A stretch of 64,000 nt of DNA, from NCBI RefSeq assembly GCF_001540865.1, contig NC_033637.1:398463-462462 (forward strand), written 5' to 3'. Shown piece by piece: positions 12,136 to 22,835 of the stretch. Positions within the stretch are counted from its first letter, which is position 1; every line of letters starts with the position of its first letter. Source of the DNA: Ananas comosus (taxonomy: Eukaryota > Streptophyta > Magnoliopsida > Poales > Bromeliaceae). Position numbers and translations under genes: made by a program. The notes beneath the pieces were generated by a model that saw only the letters and a program-made list of their open reading frames with translations, had not been told where the DNA came from and did not search any database.

Positions 12136-13136
12136 ACTTACAAAATATACAAAATTAATTGTCTACAGGTAGAAGATCAAATGCATGTTGGTGTTGGTAA
12201 CTCCAAACTAATTAAGAATCGCACTTCTTCTTTCTGATTAAAGAAGTTGATCGAACCGTGAGGAGATATCAGATACAGTGACGAGTTCATTTACGTCACG
12301 CTAACGCAATCGATATTGCTTATTGTAGCGGGCATAAAAAGTGTGGAGGCTCTCTTCTCGTTCCACACCCCACTAAGATACCTTTCACTGCTTTCCCCGT
12401 GTCCACTAGAGATAATTTATTCAATGTATTGAAGTAAAAAATAATTAATATAGCTGTGCTCTTTGCGGCTCACTTTATTATTGTCGACCCTTTTTTTTTT
12501 TCTTTTTAATAGGAAACTTAGCCTTCAATGTACATATTTGTACAGTAATTATTATACTAATGATAATGAATGGTTCATCGTAGGGATCTCTTTTTCCCAA
12601 TAAAATAGAAAAAAAAAGGCTATGGACCATATATAGTGGGCCATGATCCGCCGACGCGGCGACTTGCCGCGACTTGCTTAGCAGTGCTTTCCGCCTTAGT
12701 GGGGGCGGCGCAGGCCGAAATATTTTTGCGAGCAAAAGAGATGAATTTAAAACAAAGCAGTGAATGATAGCCTCGATTTCTGCAGCGAATTAAGCACAAG
12801 AAAATATGCATGCTCTTCCTCTTTCCTCTTCTTTATAATAACTAAATCCATTTAATAATCATTTTTGAGAAAGTAGTGTGTATACATGACAATTCACTGC
12901 TATTTATTTATTTATTTATTTATTTCATGGACGACAAATTTTTTAGTGCAAAGATATCTGACATCTTTCGTAATAAACTGACAGTACTTAACGTAGTTGG
13001 CTACAGATTTAGTGACAATTCACTACAATTTTAATTTTGAAGTTAATTGCTTGACACATTTTATTGAATTTGTTTTTAAAATTAACATGGTAAATAACTG
13101 GCTAATTAACTTTTTCTAAATAAAAAAGAAACAAAC
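12136..13136. other. Intergenic, no gene seen
   Basis: AT-rich, with a (TTTA)n stretch near 12902-12926 and a short GC-rich patch near 12640-12720 that has no recognisable coding content. Confidence 0.45.
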
Positions 13137-13144
13137 ATTCCCGG

Positions 13145-13588
13145 TAGAGATGTCAACAGGTCGGATTCGAGGCGGATTTTTAAAAATCCGAACCCGAACC
13201 CGAACCCGACTCCAAACCCGAGACCCGAACCCGAATCCAAACCCGACGGATTTTAAAAATCCATATCCAAACCCGAACCTGACCAAAAATTCGAAACCCG
13301 AATCCGAACCCGAAAATTTGAACCCGAAACACTTATTTCTTTTTTCAATATTTCAAAATATATTATATTAAATCTAAAATTTTAAAATACAAATTCAAAT
13401 GTAATATCAAATATATATATATATATATATAAAATAAAAAATAAATTCGGGCTCGGGTTCTAGTCTGGTACCATCAAAATCCATATACGAATCCATATCC
13501 GTTGGGTTTCTATTTTTGATATCCATATTCAAATCCATATCCATTTAGCATCGAATATATCTGTTTTATTCGGATTCGGGTTCGGATN

Positions 13589-13632
<44 letters not shown>

Positions 13633-13822
13633 CAAAATAAATTTGGGTTCGGGTCGGGTTCAGATCGGGTACAATCAAAATCTATATCCGAATCCATATC
13701 CGTCGGGTTTCTATTTTTTATATCCATATCCGAATTAATTTCTATATCCGTCGGATATATCCATTTTATTCGAATTCGGATTCGAATAAAATTTCGGATA
13801 TTCATATCCATCGACTTCCCTA
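13145..13822. mobile_element. Non-autonomous hAT-type element with CCGAACC-rich arms
   Basis: The left end TAGAGATGTC and the right end GACTTCCCTA are imperfect inverted repeats. They are flanked by a perfect 8-base duplication ATTCCCGG (13137-13144 and 13823-13830), the hallmark of hAT insertion. The left arm is an irregular array of (A)CCCGAA units; the right half carries the complementary GGGTTCGG motifs, so the element can fold back. A single N at 13588 lies in an (AT)n run; sequence on its two sides (about 13400-13587 and 13589-13790) is an imperfect repeat. No coding capacity. Confidence 0.85.
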
Positions 13823-13830
13823 ATTCCCGG

Positions 13831-13904
13831 ACGCTGCTATGATCCGCTCTATCAGAAACGCGTTGAGGAGGTAAAATGCGTTACAGGCTGTTACAGCAAT
13901 GAGT

Positions 13905-13954
<50 letters not shown>

Positions 13955-14491
13955 GAGCTGTCGAGGGTTACAGTTGATCTTGCGCAGGAAAGAGAAATGG
14001 CCACCTACTACTACAACTTGTCCTCGTTGCAATTGGTGTTGTTGGACAAACATCTATTGTACGGAGCTCTTCTAATCCTAACATGGGCCCGAGCAAATTC
14101 GACCCGATCCATCTGATACGATTCCCAACATTTGAGCCTAATGCGCCTGGTCGGGTTCATCAGGCTCGTTCCAATCTCTAGCATACATTTGGGTAGGAAT
14201 TTTTCCGTACGACCTAAAGCCAATTTGAACGGAATTACTCGGGCCTAAAAGTGGAGCAAACTCCTCTGGGTTAGGTCTGGCTTGGATCAATATCTGGGCC
14301 CTGCCTATTCACATCAGGCTTGGTCTATATACCAACTTATCAAAATGTCGTTTAACCAAAATGGGCTAAGCCTAATAGGATTAGAATCTTTACGTGGACC
14401 TGTCCAATCTCCCATTGTCCCTTTGTTTTTTTGTGTATAAATGTATATATATATATATATAGTTTAAGAATAATAAAAAAATAGTGGGTAG
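13831..14491. other. Intergenic, with a (CT)n microsatellite
   Basis: A pure CT run lies at about 13905-13951. The rest shows no gene; a short (AT)n lies near 14445-14461. Confidence 0.5.
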
Positions 14492-14618
14492 TTTTTTTTT
14501 TTTTTGAGAGATAGGTAGCACGCTACCCATTTTGTTTATTTCATTTAGAAATAAGTTTAGCTGGAAATGTGAATCAACTAGGATTCGAACTTGGGTCGCC
14601 CTTTGCCACTTGCCCTAG
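14492..14618 (-). mobile_element. SINE, 5' part rearranged (left arm of an inverted pair)
   Basis: Same family as 10072-10223, minus orientation, poly(A) at 14492-14505. Between TTCGAACTTGGGTC and CCCTTTGCCACTTG it lacks the stretch found in full copies. Confidence 0.8.
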
Positions 14619-14625
14619 AAATTTA

Positions 14626-14812
14626 TAAGGCAAGTGGCAAAGGGCTTGGTGGTTGGCACCCGAGACTCAAGTTCGAATCCTAGTTGATTCACATTTCTAG
14701 CTAAGCTTATTTCTAAATGAAATAAACGAAGCGGATAGCGTGCTACCTACCTCTCTCTCTCTCTCAAAAAAAAAAAGAAAAAAAAAAAAAGAAAAAGAAA
14801 AAAAAAATAACA
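14626..14812 (+). mobile_element. SINE, full-length (right arm of an inverted pair)
   Basis: Plus orientation. Starts near AAGGCAAGTGGCAAAGGG, has the B-box-like TTCGAATCC, ends GAAGCGGATAGCGTGCTACC then CT repeats and a long A-rich tail. Its 5' end lies within about 10 bases of the 5' end of the neighbouring inverted copy. Confidence 0.85.
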
Positions 14813-15102
14813 TATGACTTTTCTTTAATTTGGAGGACTAAGATCTCGTGTAGTTATTACATACATGCTTTTCCGCTGATGATTGTGATCGTGATTTTAC
14901 GTCATCACCGTGATCAATAGGTAGAGCTATCTTTAGCTTAACCATCTTTCTATATTTAGCTGCGGGAAAGGGTGGGGAGGAGGTTGGCGGGGAAACAACT
15001 ACCACAAGCTTCAACCTTCCTTTTGCAAACTTTTAATCTTATTTTTAGCTTGGTCTAAAACTAACCCCTTTCTTGTTGCTATGCAAATATAGCTTGTATT
15101 CG

Positions 15103-15114
15103 AATATATATATT
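15103..15114 (+). promoter_or_regulatory. Likely TATA box of the carbonic anhydrase gene
   Basis: GAATATATATATTAAG lies about 70-80 bp upstream of the start codon at 15182, a reasonable distance for a short plant 5' UTR. Confidence 0.5.
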
Positions 15115-15181
15115 AAGCCCACCTCCTCACCTAAGACAATAGTTAAAAGTACACAACACAGAGGAGAGGAAGGAAACAGAG

Positions 15182-16568
15182 ATGGCAATGGCTATCCACA
15201 ATGCCATCTTTGCCCTGCTCGCATCATCCTTTCTTGTTGCCTTCTCTAGTGCACATGGTATATATATATATATATGCATATATGTACAACACTTTGTCAC
15301 TTTGATTTGTTTTTGTAATTATCTTTCTCTACTCTAAAAAAAGCTACATATGGGAAGAAGAAGAAGAAGAAGAAGAAGAAAACAAAGCATTTGATGTTAC
15401 CATGTTATCATTTCATTTTTGTTTTCATTTTTATATGACAGATTTTGTGAGATTTGGATATAATGATGGATCCACCGGCCCGAAGAACTGGGGAAGCTTG
15501 AGCCCCGAGTTCTCGCTATGCACCAAGGGAAGCAACCAGTCTCCGATCAACATCGTGAAGGATGATGCGGTTTACAACGCAAAGTTAGGATCTCTGCTCA
15601 GGGATTACGTCGCCACAAATGCCACTCTCATTAATAACGGCTTCAACGTCGGGGTTTGTTCCTCAAATTCGATCTTCTTCTCTCATTGAATGATGCGAAT
15701 ATTCGTAATCCTGGTAAATTTGTTCTGTATTTTGCAGATAACTCTCTTTGTTTTTTTTTTTTTTTAAAAAAAATTCTGGGATCTTCTGNGGTGAACTTTG
15801 AGAAACAATTGATTGTACTGAGCAACAAGAGAATACTGATTTTAATACTTCATGAACAACACTTACTCTCGTAACGGTGCTTTTGTATTTTGTTCTTAAA
15901 CAAGCTTGATTTGTTTGCGGAGCGCAGTTAAAGGACAAATTGGCCGAGTTGGCTCAAGTCTCCTGCTCGGAAGATGAAGAGGCCCAAGTTTCGGTCGGCG
16001 GACCACGGACAAAGAGTTTCAAGCGCCGCTCCCGCAAGTACTTCAGATATATTGGGTCCCTCACCACGCCTCCTTGCACTGAAAATGTCATCTGGAACGT
16101 CCTTGGCAAGGTATATATTTTGTAGGATTAGCATGGATTTAGTCCTTTAATAAAAGTTTGACCTGAATTTCAATTTGGTCCCCAAGAGTTTCCGATGCAA
16201 AATGTCGGTCCCCGCAGTTTGTCCGTGATTTCCATTTCATCCTTGAACCTTGATCTATTTCAATTTCGTTCCTAGAGTTTGATCGCAGTTTCAATTCCGT
16301 CGTGAAATTTTCAGTTTTAGCAATGGAATCTAGTGATAGTGCTAATGTGGCATTTTCTTAGACTGTAGACCCAACGAAGGATTTAATTGGTACATATAAC
16401 AAGCTTGAGAGATTAAATTAGTGCACTTTAATGTAGGAATATATCACATACCGTCCTATTCCACTAAACCTATATATGTTTCCATACACTCTAGTTAAAG
16501 ACCACACTAAGAGCAGAATCCACACCTTCCAGAAAATGTCCCAGTTGTTTCAGAATAAATAGCAATAA

Positions 16569-16609
<41 letters not shown>

Positions 16610-16935
16610 GCTTTTTGATGATAAATAGTTCAATTCAAATGTAGAGGTACCTATCCAAAAGTTTTCTCTAACTCAATCATGTAAGGCGGAATCATCAGAG
16701 ATCGTAAATTTGTTCTTTTCTCCTACAATTGTGTGATCCTGTAAAATTTGTTCTTTTCTCCTATAATTGTGTGATCCTTTTACAGGTGAGAGAATTGACC
16801 AAGGAGCAAGCAAATTTAATTACAGCTCCCTTGCCCGCGGAGTACAAGAACAACTCGAGGCCGACACAGCCGCTGAACGGAAGGACAGTGGAGTTCTTCG
16901 ACGAGGCCCGGTACTACGGTAGCAAGTCACATTAG
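15182..16935 (+). CDS. Alpha-type carbonic anhydrase (nectarin-3/dioscorin-like), central exons missing
   Basis: Would hydrate CO2 reversibly with a zinc ion; plant alpha members are secreted or plastid-targeted. Exon 1 (15182-15257) encodes a signal peptide starting [13 protein letters not shown]. Exon 2 (15442-15653) joins in phase to give [22 protein letters not shown] and the family motif NQSPINIV. The next recognisable exon (15928-16110) has [19 protein letters not shown], and the last (16786-16935) starts [12 protein letters not shown] and ends at a TAG. The expected piece between 'NNGFNVG' and 'LKDKLAEL', which carries the HxH and the third zinc His, is absent. An N lies exactly in that intron (15789). 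Either the assembly lost one or two exons or this is a decayed allele; flanking exons are intact, so I favour assembly loss. The last intron contains repeat-like sequence. Confidence 0.85.
15789..15789. other. Assembly join (single N) inside the carbonic anhydrase gene
   Basis: Lies in the intron between exon 2 and the exon at 15928, where the zinc-ligand exons of the family should be. Confidence 0.85.
16130..16460. mobile_element. Repeat-like insertion in the last intron of the carbonic anhydrase
   Basis: Contains several variants of a short unit: TCAATTTGGTCCCCA, TTTCATCCTTGAACC, TCAATTTCGTTCCTAGAG, TCAATTCCGTCG. Such 'GGTCCCTAGAGTTT' tracts are common in non-autonomous plant DNA transposons. 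Ends are not clear. Confidence 0.4.
16571..16608. repeat. (CT)n microsatellite in the carbonic anhydrase intron
   Basis: About 38 bp of CT dinucleotides, ending CCAGC. Confidence 0.85.
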
Positions 16936-17125
16936 TCCTGTAAAGCAGCGTCGTAATTTGAGGCATAATGTGAGTGATCATCTGATCACCATCATGGGTT
17001 TGAGATTTGTGAGTGTTGTGTGGTGTAATCTTTCACTTGCTATGAATTGGTGTTTCCTGATTTCAAGGATTTTTTGGTGTGAATTAGAATTTATTTGTTC
17101 ATCTCTTGGGACAAAAAAGCAAAAA

Positions 17126-17152
17126 GGCCCAACGGGGTTCAAACCAATGAGT
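17126..17152 (-). pseudogene. Relic of a tRNA-Cys 3' half
   Basis: GGCCCAACGGGGTTCAAACC resembles the plus-strand start of the intact tRNA-Cys 67 bp further on (T arm and acceptor), with several changes. The rest of the tRNA is not recognisable, so it is not a gene. Confidence 0.55.
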
Positions 17153-17192
17153 TAAAGTTTGTTTAAAAAGAATTATAACATTTAAACTTTAA

Positions 17193-17264
17193 AGGGCCCA
17201 ACCGGGTTCGAACCGGTGACCTCTTGATCTGCAGTCAAATGCTCTACCACTGAGCTATGGACCC
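17193..17264 (-). tRNA. tRNA-Cys (anticodon GCA)
   Basis: 72 bases on the minus strand with a full cloverleaf: acceptor stem GGGTCCA pairing with TGGGCCC, D arm GCTCAGTGGTAGAGC, anticodon loop CTGCAGA with GCA, and T arm ACCGGTTCGAACCCGGT containing the pol III B box GGTTCGAAC. The unpaired discriminator is T (U73), the identity base of tRNA-Cys. No intron; CCA is not encoded, as normal for nuclear genes. A T run for pol III termination lies about 24 bases downstream (17165-17169 read on the minus strand). Confidence 0.96.
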
Positions 17265-18302
17265 AAATTGTTCAATTGTTAACAAATATGTATATATATC
17301 ACTAACATTACTGATTAAGACCCGAGCTCAGATTACAAATTTGCACCTAACTTGTCAAGGGAAATTTAGTTTCCAATTGAAATTTTGAAATGAACTTATT
17401 TTCGTCCATCAATGGACAAAGAGGCTTAATATATCCAACTGCCCCTAACAAGTCATATGTTAAAAATATGATCACATTTTCAACAGTATTGCTGTTTCGA
17501 TCATTCATTTCACAGGTTCTAATATATAGTTTGACAAAATATAATTTGAATAAAGCTATTTGAATCTCGGGAGAGATACAGAAAATTCTTCCATTTGATT
17601 ACGATGCACGATTGTGAACAACTAACTTATTGATTCCTTTTAGTTTAACTTCTTGCCTGCCACATTGTGAACTAACTTATTCTTCCAATTGATTACAATG
17701 CACGATTGTGAACTAACTTATTGGAACGACAAGCGAATATTTGTTATTGAAACCATTTTGTTAGAAAAACATGAAGGCACATAAAATAATTGAATTTTTA
17801 TTTTTAAGAGAAAGATAGCATGCTATCTGATTCGTTTATTTTATTTAAAAATAAACTTAACTGGAAATGTGAAACAACTAGAATTTAAACTTGGGTCTCG
17901 AGTATCAACTACCAAATATTTTTGCCACTTGCGCGTTAAGGACCGTCCATGAAAAATAATTGAATCAAGCCATTTAATATGCCCCCGGAATCCATATAAA
18001 CTCAAATAGTTTCATTGCACTCCAAAAAACTGTACATAGAAGGATTAAAAGTACAAAAAAGGAAAACGAAAAACAGAAAAATTCAATCCAATCCAATCTA
18101 ATTCTAGTGGTACTTACAAGCCCTTCAATGAGAAGTAAAATAAAGGAAACAAAATATAGGTGAAAGAGAATTGAAAAGAGCAGCGGAAACAAAAAAAAAA
18201 AAAAAAAAAAAANAAAAAGAAAAAGAAAAGAAAAGACACTTTTTAGGATACGCAGGTACAAAAGCAGTTCGTTCAAACAAAGGACGATCCCCCACTCCCC
18301 CC
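17265..18302. other. Intergenic between tRNA-Cys and the 14-1-1-like gene, with one SINE and an N in poly(A)
   Basis: Two near-repeats of GATTACNATGCACGATTGTG lie near 17599 and 17690. A SINE is listed separately. An N interrupts an A run at about 18213. No gene is seen; the right end is presumably the 3' UTR of the minus-strand gene. Confidence 0.5.
17796..17952 (-). mobile_element. SINE, same family, diverged
   Basis: Minus orientation, about 157 bp, with AGCATGCTATCT near the 3' end and a degenerate B box. Flanked by AAAATAATTGAAT (17783-17795 and 17953-17965), a 13-base target duplication. Confidence 0.8.
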
Positions 18303-19241
18303 TCAATCCGAATCGTGCTGAGCATCTTCAATGGACCCCACCGACCTCCGCCGGGTCGCTGCCTCCTCCTGATCCAACGGCGCCGAGAACGCCACGCGTC
18401 CGTCGCCCTCCACGCCCAAGTCCCCTCCCCACGACGCCTCCCTCCTCCCCGACGAGAACCGCTGCATCCCTCCCAGCCCCGGCGGCCCCTGCGGCGGCGC
18501 CGCCTCCTCCGGCGCCGCAACCCTCCCCAGGTTCGCCGTAGAGTCTCTCGACGGCGACGGCGCGGAGTCCTCCGCCGTATCCCCGCCGTGGCCGCCTCCG
18601 CCGCCGCACCGGGCGGCGCAGCGGAGCGCCGCCACCAAGCCTCCCCAGCAGCCGCTCCGCCCCTCGTCGTCCTCCTCCATTTCCTCCGCCGATCCCCGGC
18701 GCCTCCGCCTGCGCCGGTCCCTCTCCCTCTCGGAGAGCACCTTCCCGATGCACGAGACCTTAGGCGAGGCGGGCTCGGACTCCGGCACCGCGGGCTTCCT
18801 CCCCCCGGCCCCCGTCCTCGCCTTCTTCGGGAAGATCCTCACCGCGGCGGGGCGCCGCGCGCTGCTCCCGAGGTAGCTCGAGTGCTGGATCTTCCCCGGG
18901 AGGCCGATGATCGGGGGCGCCTTCGCCTTCAGATTCCCCGAGAACCGCTGCGAATTGGACCTCGCCTTGCTAGGGTTCGCCAGCTGGTGCTGCTGCGACT
19001 TAGGGTTCGTGTTCCCCTTCGTGGAGTCGTCCCGATCGTACACGGCGCTCACATCCGTCCAATCGACATCCTCCCCGATCCGCAGCCTATACGACTCCGC
19101 CGGGAGGTCCAGGTCCTCCGCCGCCGCCGCCGCCGCCGCCGTCTCCTCTCCGCCTCCGCCGCCGATTAGGGTTTCGCAGGACACCTTGCCGTCGCTGCCG
19201 CCGCCGCCGCAAACTAGGGTTTCGAGGTCGACCTGTGGCAT
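18303..19241 (-). CDS. Syringolide-induced protein 14-1-1-like, unknown function
   Basis: 312 residues, single exon, very GC-rich. I start at MPQVDLETLV, the conserved N terminus of this plant family; the ORF is open further upstream, but that part reads through a (GA)n tract and looks like 5' UTR. Visible family blocks: SCETLI near residue 21, NSQRFSGNLKAKAP and IIGLPGK around 96-117, VRIFPKK at 134-140, and EPASPKVSCIGKV at 156-168 followed by an Arg-rich stretch (about 171-182) that could be a nuclear signal. The C-terminal half is Gly/Ala/Pro-rich and probably disordered. Soybean members were found as elicitor-induced transcripts; no enzyme activity is known, and some databases label them 'calmodulin-dependent kinase-like' without a kinase domain. 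Confidence 0.82.
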   Translation of the reverse strand: MPQVDLETLVCGGGGSDGKVSCETLIGGGGGEETAAAAAAAEDLDLPAESYRLRIGEDVDWTDVSAVYDRDDSTKGNTNPKSQQHQLANPSKARSNSQRFSGNLKAKAPPIIGLPGKIQHSSYLGSSARRPAAVRIFPKKARTGAGGRKPAVPESEPASPKVSCIGKVLSERERDRRRRRRRGSAEEMEEDDEGRSGCWGGLVAALRCAARCGGGGGHGGDTAEDSAPSPSRDSTANLGRVAAPEEAAPPQGPPGLGGMQRFSSGRREASWGGDLGVEGDGRVAFSAPLDQEEAATRRRSVGSIEDAQHDSD

Positions 19242-19258
19242 CTCACACGAGAAACACG

Positions 19259-19284
19259 GAGAGAGAGAGAGAGAGAGAGAGAAG
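19259..19284. repeat. (GA)n tract in the 5' leader of the 14-1-1-like gene
   Basis: GA dinucleotides (CT on the coding strand) about 20-40 bases upstream of the start codon. Confidence 0.8.
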
Positions 19285-19541
19285 AGAAAAGAGAGAGAAA
19301 AGGGGGCAAAGGAGACGTGGGAACAAGGGAAGGTAGTTTTTATACAAGGAAGAAAAGAGGAGGGGGGGAGGACATAATCACATAAGGTGGAATTGGATAT
19401 GCGATTGGGTTTCTCAGTTTCACACGGATAGTAAGTAATAGAGTGGGGCGAGGTCGTATCACGCAGGTGTATGTATTTGCGTAAAAGGTCTACTTCGCAG
19501 AGGGTGGGCGCACGCGACCATCCAATCAATGCATAGCCCAA

Positions 19542-19945
19542 ATTGAATTGGCTTGCGAGGGAATTGCAACATCGTAACTACTTACCACACACACACACAA
19601 AAGACTAACTATTCACAACAAAAATACTATTTTTTTTCCTTTTATCATCCAATTAATTAATTAGGACGTACGTACGATCCACATGATCCCTAAATTGTAT
19701 TTGCTTTTCTAATTATATCAACTATGTTAATTCATCGCATCTCCTTTATTTATCACGTTAACAAAAATGTGCTTTGCATTACCCTGTTGTTTTAACAATC
19801 AATTTAATCCAAAATTCATAATTAAATTAGATAGTTTAATTCTGAGAAAGAAGACTTAATTATTCCTAAGCAGAAGTTAGGAGAAGTTAGATTTATCTTA
19901 AACCCATTCAATAAATCAATTTCAATAAAATAAGATGATTAAAGT
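19542..19945. other. Intergenic, no gene seen
   Basis: AT-rich; an (AC)n run lies near 19588-19601. Confidence 0.5.
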
Positions 19946-20490
19946 TTGAGTGAGGCTGATTCCAAAATTCTAAAAAAATCACTCATTATGTTGTATATTA
20001 CGCTTTTGATAAGAATTCAAATAGAGAATAATACAAAAAAATAATACTATTTAGATATTCAAAAACGAGGATAAATTAATTTACATTCCACTGTCGCACT
20101 AATTAGTGTGGTCTTATTTTTTAGCATTAATAGTTCAGAAGGCTTATTTAAACTATTGAATTTGCTAGTCACAAAATTTACTTTCAATTTCGTTTCTCTA
20201 AGAAGAAGTCAATCGTGTTGACGAACTCGATAATCAGACGGGGTGGGTGGCGTGTACAATCTCGAAATTGACGTCGGAATTTAGAATTTTTGTACTATCT
20301 TGATTTCCCGACGTGGGAACTCTCCACAAGTGGGGCCCACTTTTTTTCCATACCATCGGTTATTATTTAATAAAAAAATAATAATATGGACGATAATAAT
20401 CACGGTAATTCGGTAGATCGTAGGCTCGTAGCACGTGCCCATACCGCAGAGAACAGTATATATTTGAATGCAAAAGAAAAAATATATAGA
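19946..20490. repeat. Duplicated block, copy A
   Basis: Near-identical to 20645-21175 (same orientation) with a few substitutions and one 11-base deletion near GATCGTAG. After about 20490 the two copies diverge. Confidence 0.9.
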
Positions 20491-20643
20491 ATATAGGGCA
20501 ATTTCACCACTACCCCTCTTAAATATCTAAATATCGTAAATACCCCTATAAAATTAAAAATATCATATATATCCCTTCAAATGTAGAAAATTATCATGAA
20601 TACCCTTTTTTCTAACGGACGTTAAGATTAGGTTATAAAATGA
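20490..20643. mobile_element. Short repeat-like sequence with 'TACCCCT' units
   Basis: Contains CACTACCCCTCTTAAATAT, AATACCCCTATAAAAT, ATATCCCTTCAAATG and GAATACCCTTTTTTC, about 35 bases apart. Such ends are common in non-autonomous plant elements; it is cut by the N at 20644. A similar pattern occurs at about 58270-58450. Confidence 0.4.
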
Positions 20644-20644
20644 N
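20644..20644. other. Assembly join (single N)
   Basis: Sequence to the right restarts at the equivalent of position 19946. Confidence 0.85.
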
Positions 20645-21175
20645 TGAGGTGATTCCAAAATTCTAAAAAAATCACTCATTATGTTGTATATTACGCTTCT
20701 TATAAGAATTCAAATAGAGAATAATACAAAAAAATAATACTATTTAGACATTCAAAAAACGAGGATAAATTAATTTACATTCCACTATCGCACTAATTAG
20801 TGTAGTCTTATTTTTTAGCATTAATAGTTCAGAAGGCTTATTTAAACTATTGAATTTGCTAGTCACAAAATTTACTTTCAATTTCGTTTCTTTAAGAAGA
20901 AGTCAATCATGTTGACGAACTCGATAATCAGACGGGGTGGGTGGCGTGTACAATCTCGAGATTGACGTCGGAATTTAGAATTTTTGTACTATCTTAATTT
21001 TCCGACGTTGGACTCTCCACAAGTGGGGCCCACTTTTTTTCCATACCATCGGTTATTATTTAATAAAAAAATAAAAATATGGACGATAATAATCTCGGTA
21101 ATTCGGTAGATCGTAGCACGTGCCCATACCGCAGGGAACATTATATATTTGAATGCAAAAGAAAAAATATATATA
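20645..21175. repeat. Duplicated block, copy B
   Basis: Second copy of 19946-20490. It continues into different sequence at the right end. Confidence 0.9.
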
Positions 21176-21299
21176 TGGGACGCATTCATGAGATAGCCGG
21201 GCTATGGGTCGTCTCATAGTCATCGAGATTCCCACCGAATGAACGGTTTGAGATCCAGATCCCCGTATCAGATAATATGAAAAGAGAAATGTTTCCATA

Positions 21300-22100
21300 C
21301 ATCATAAATGTTAAAATTTAATTCTTAATTAATAAAATATATAATTAAATTTTATATAAAGTAATCTGTTGAATAGGTTACCAATTTGAATAGTCAATAT
21401 GACAATATTGAAAAAAAATAAATAATATATACCAAATTTGTCAGCATCCTATAAATATTAAAAATCTGATTTACTTTGGTAACTTACCAAATTAGATAAT
21501 ACTTAATTTGTTAAGTATTTAGCTTAAAAAATTATTGAATTTAAATTTAATTTTTGAAGTTGGTATTGTAATGTAAAATTTTAATTTTGAAATTTATATT
21601 AAACTTTTAAATTTGAATCTAAATTGAACTTTTAATCTTAAAGCCAAATTTTAATTTTTGATTTAAATTAAAATTTTGAATTGAAACTGAAAGTTTTATT
21701 TTAAATTTGTGTTTTATATTTAAAAAAATTGAATTTGATTTATAATTAAGTTTTAAATGTTGAATTTAAATTTACAATTTGGTTGTAATTTGAAATCCAA
21801 CTATTGTTGTAGGCATTTGAAAAGGTCACAGTATTTTTAGTTGGATAAAACTGGTTTTGTAGACCCAAAAATTTTACAAAGACCAAAATACTCTTTAAAT
21901 AGGTACCTGGTGAATTGTGTCTATGCTTCAATAGTAGGTCATCTCTAGAGTCATATTAAATCTAAACCATCTATTAAGAAAAATAAATGGTCAAGATTTA
22001 TATGATGTATTGAAGCATTACTTATCTGAAAAATATGAGAAGTTAATATACGAAAGATGTACTGTAACTAACAATTGAATTTACGCACGGACCATTCTTA
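21300..22100. repeat. AT-rich low-complexity region
   Basis: Dominated by permutations of AAATTTTAATTTTGAATTT. No gene. Near 21922 and 22008 CTTCAATA and TATTGAAG form a short inverted pair about 85 bp apart, possibly the ends of a small MITE. Confidence 0.5.
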
Positions 22101-22104
22101 GCAC

Positions 22105-22235
22105 AAATGGCAAAAAATTAGATAATTAGTATTCGAAATCTCAAATTTAAATCTTAGTGGATTTATATTTCTGGCTCAATTTATTTTTTTAAAAAATAAA
22201 TAAATAATAGCATGTTATCTTTCTCTTTAAAAAAA
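22105..22235 (+). mobile_element. Degenerate SINE
   Basis: Plus orientation. Recognisable from AAATGGCAAAAAATT (A-box area), TCTCAAATTTAAATCTTAGTGG (B-box area, decayed) and AATAGCATGTTATC before a T/A-rich tail. Confidence 0.55.
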
Positions 22236-22686
22236 TTAATAAATTTAAATATCTTAGGTCGATTGTTTACATCTAATAAATTATTATTTAAAAGATCGGA
22301 TTGTTATAACTAGTATCAAACCTGGTTTAGCAGTTGAAAGTGATCTTTATGTCAAAATTGGAAGAATATAAAAGACTTATATGTAACTAGCATATTATTA
22401 CTAATAACTAAGCTTAAAAATTTTGAAATAATAATTTAAACATAACGAGTTATTAGGTACTAGTAGACTGGGCAGTTCTGCAGGGCCCATCCATAATTTT
22501 TTTGGCTTTTCATTACAATTCTTCGGACATTTCTCTATAGCGTGTAAAGAGAATTGCGAAATATACTGCCTGTGTTGCCTAGATCAACAGCTCCCAGGTC
22601 AATCAAGTACAATTATATTAGCACAAAATCTTTTAAAAATATACTTTTACTATTATCTAAAAATAATATATTAATTATAATTCGAA

Positions 22687-22835
22687 TTTTTTTTGTTGAA
22701 AGAATAGTATCGTGCTATCTGTTTCATTTATTTTTTAAAAAATAAATTTAGCTTGACATGTGAATCAAATAGAATTTGAACTTGAGAACTTAATAAATTT
22801 TTATGATACCAAATTTAACTTCATTTGTAAAATAG
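22687..22835 (-). mobile_element. Degenerate SINE
   Basis: Minus orientation. GTATCGTGCTATCTG, GACATGTGAATCAAATAG and GAATTTGAACTTGAG match the family in order, with many changes. Confidence 0.6.

Noticed and set aside
13160..13330. Regularly spaced CCGAACC-like repeats that might suggest a CRISPR or telomere-like array
   Set aside because: Units are short, irregular and without spacers, and the block lies inside a transposon with an 8-bp target duplication.
18171..19169. 332-residue plus-strand ORF
   Set aside because: Antisense of the GC-rich 14-1-1-like gene; Arg/Pro-rich with no family motif.
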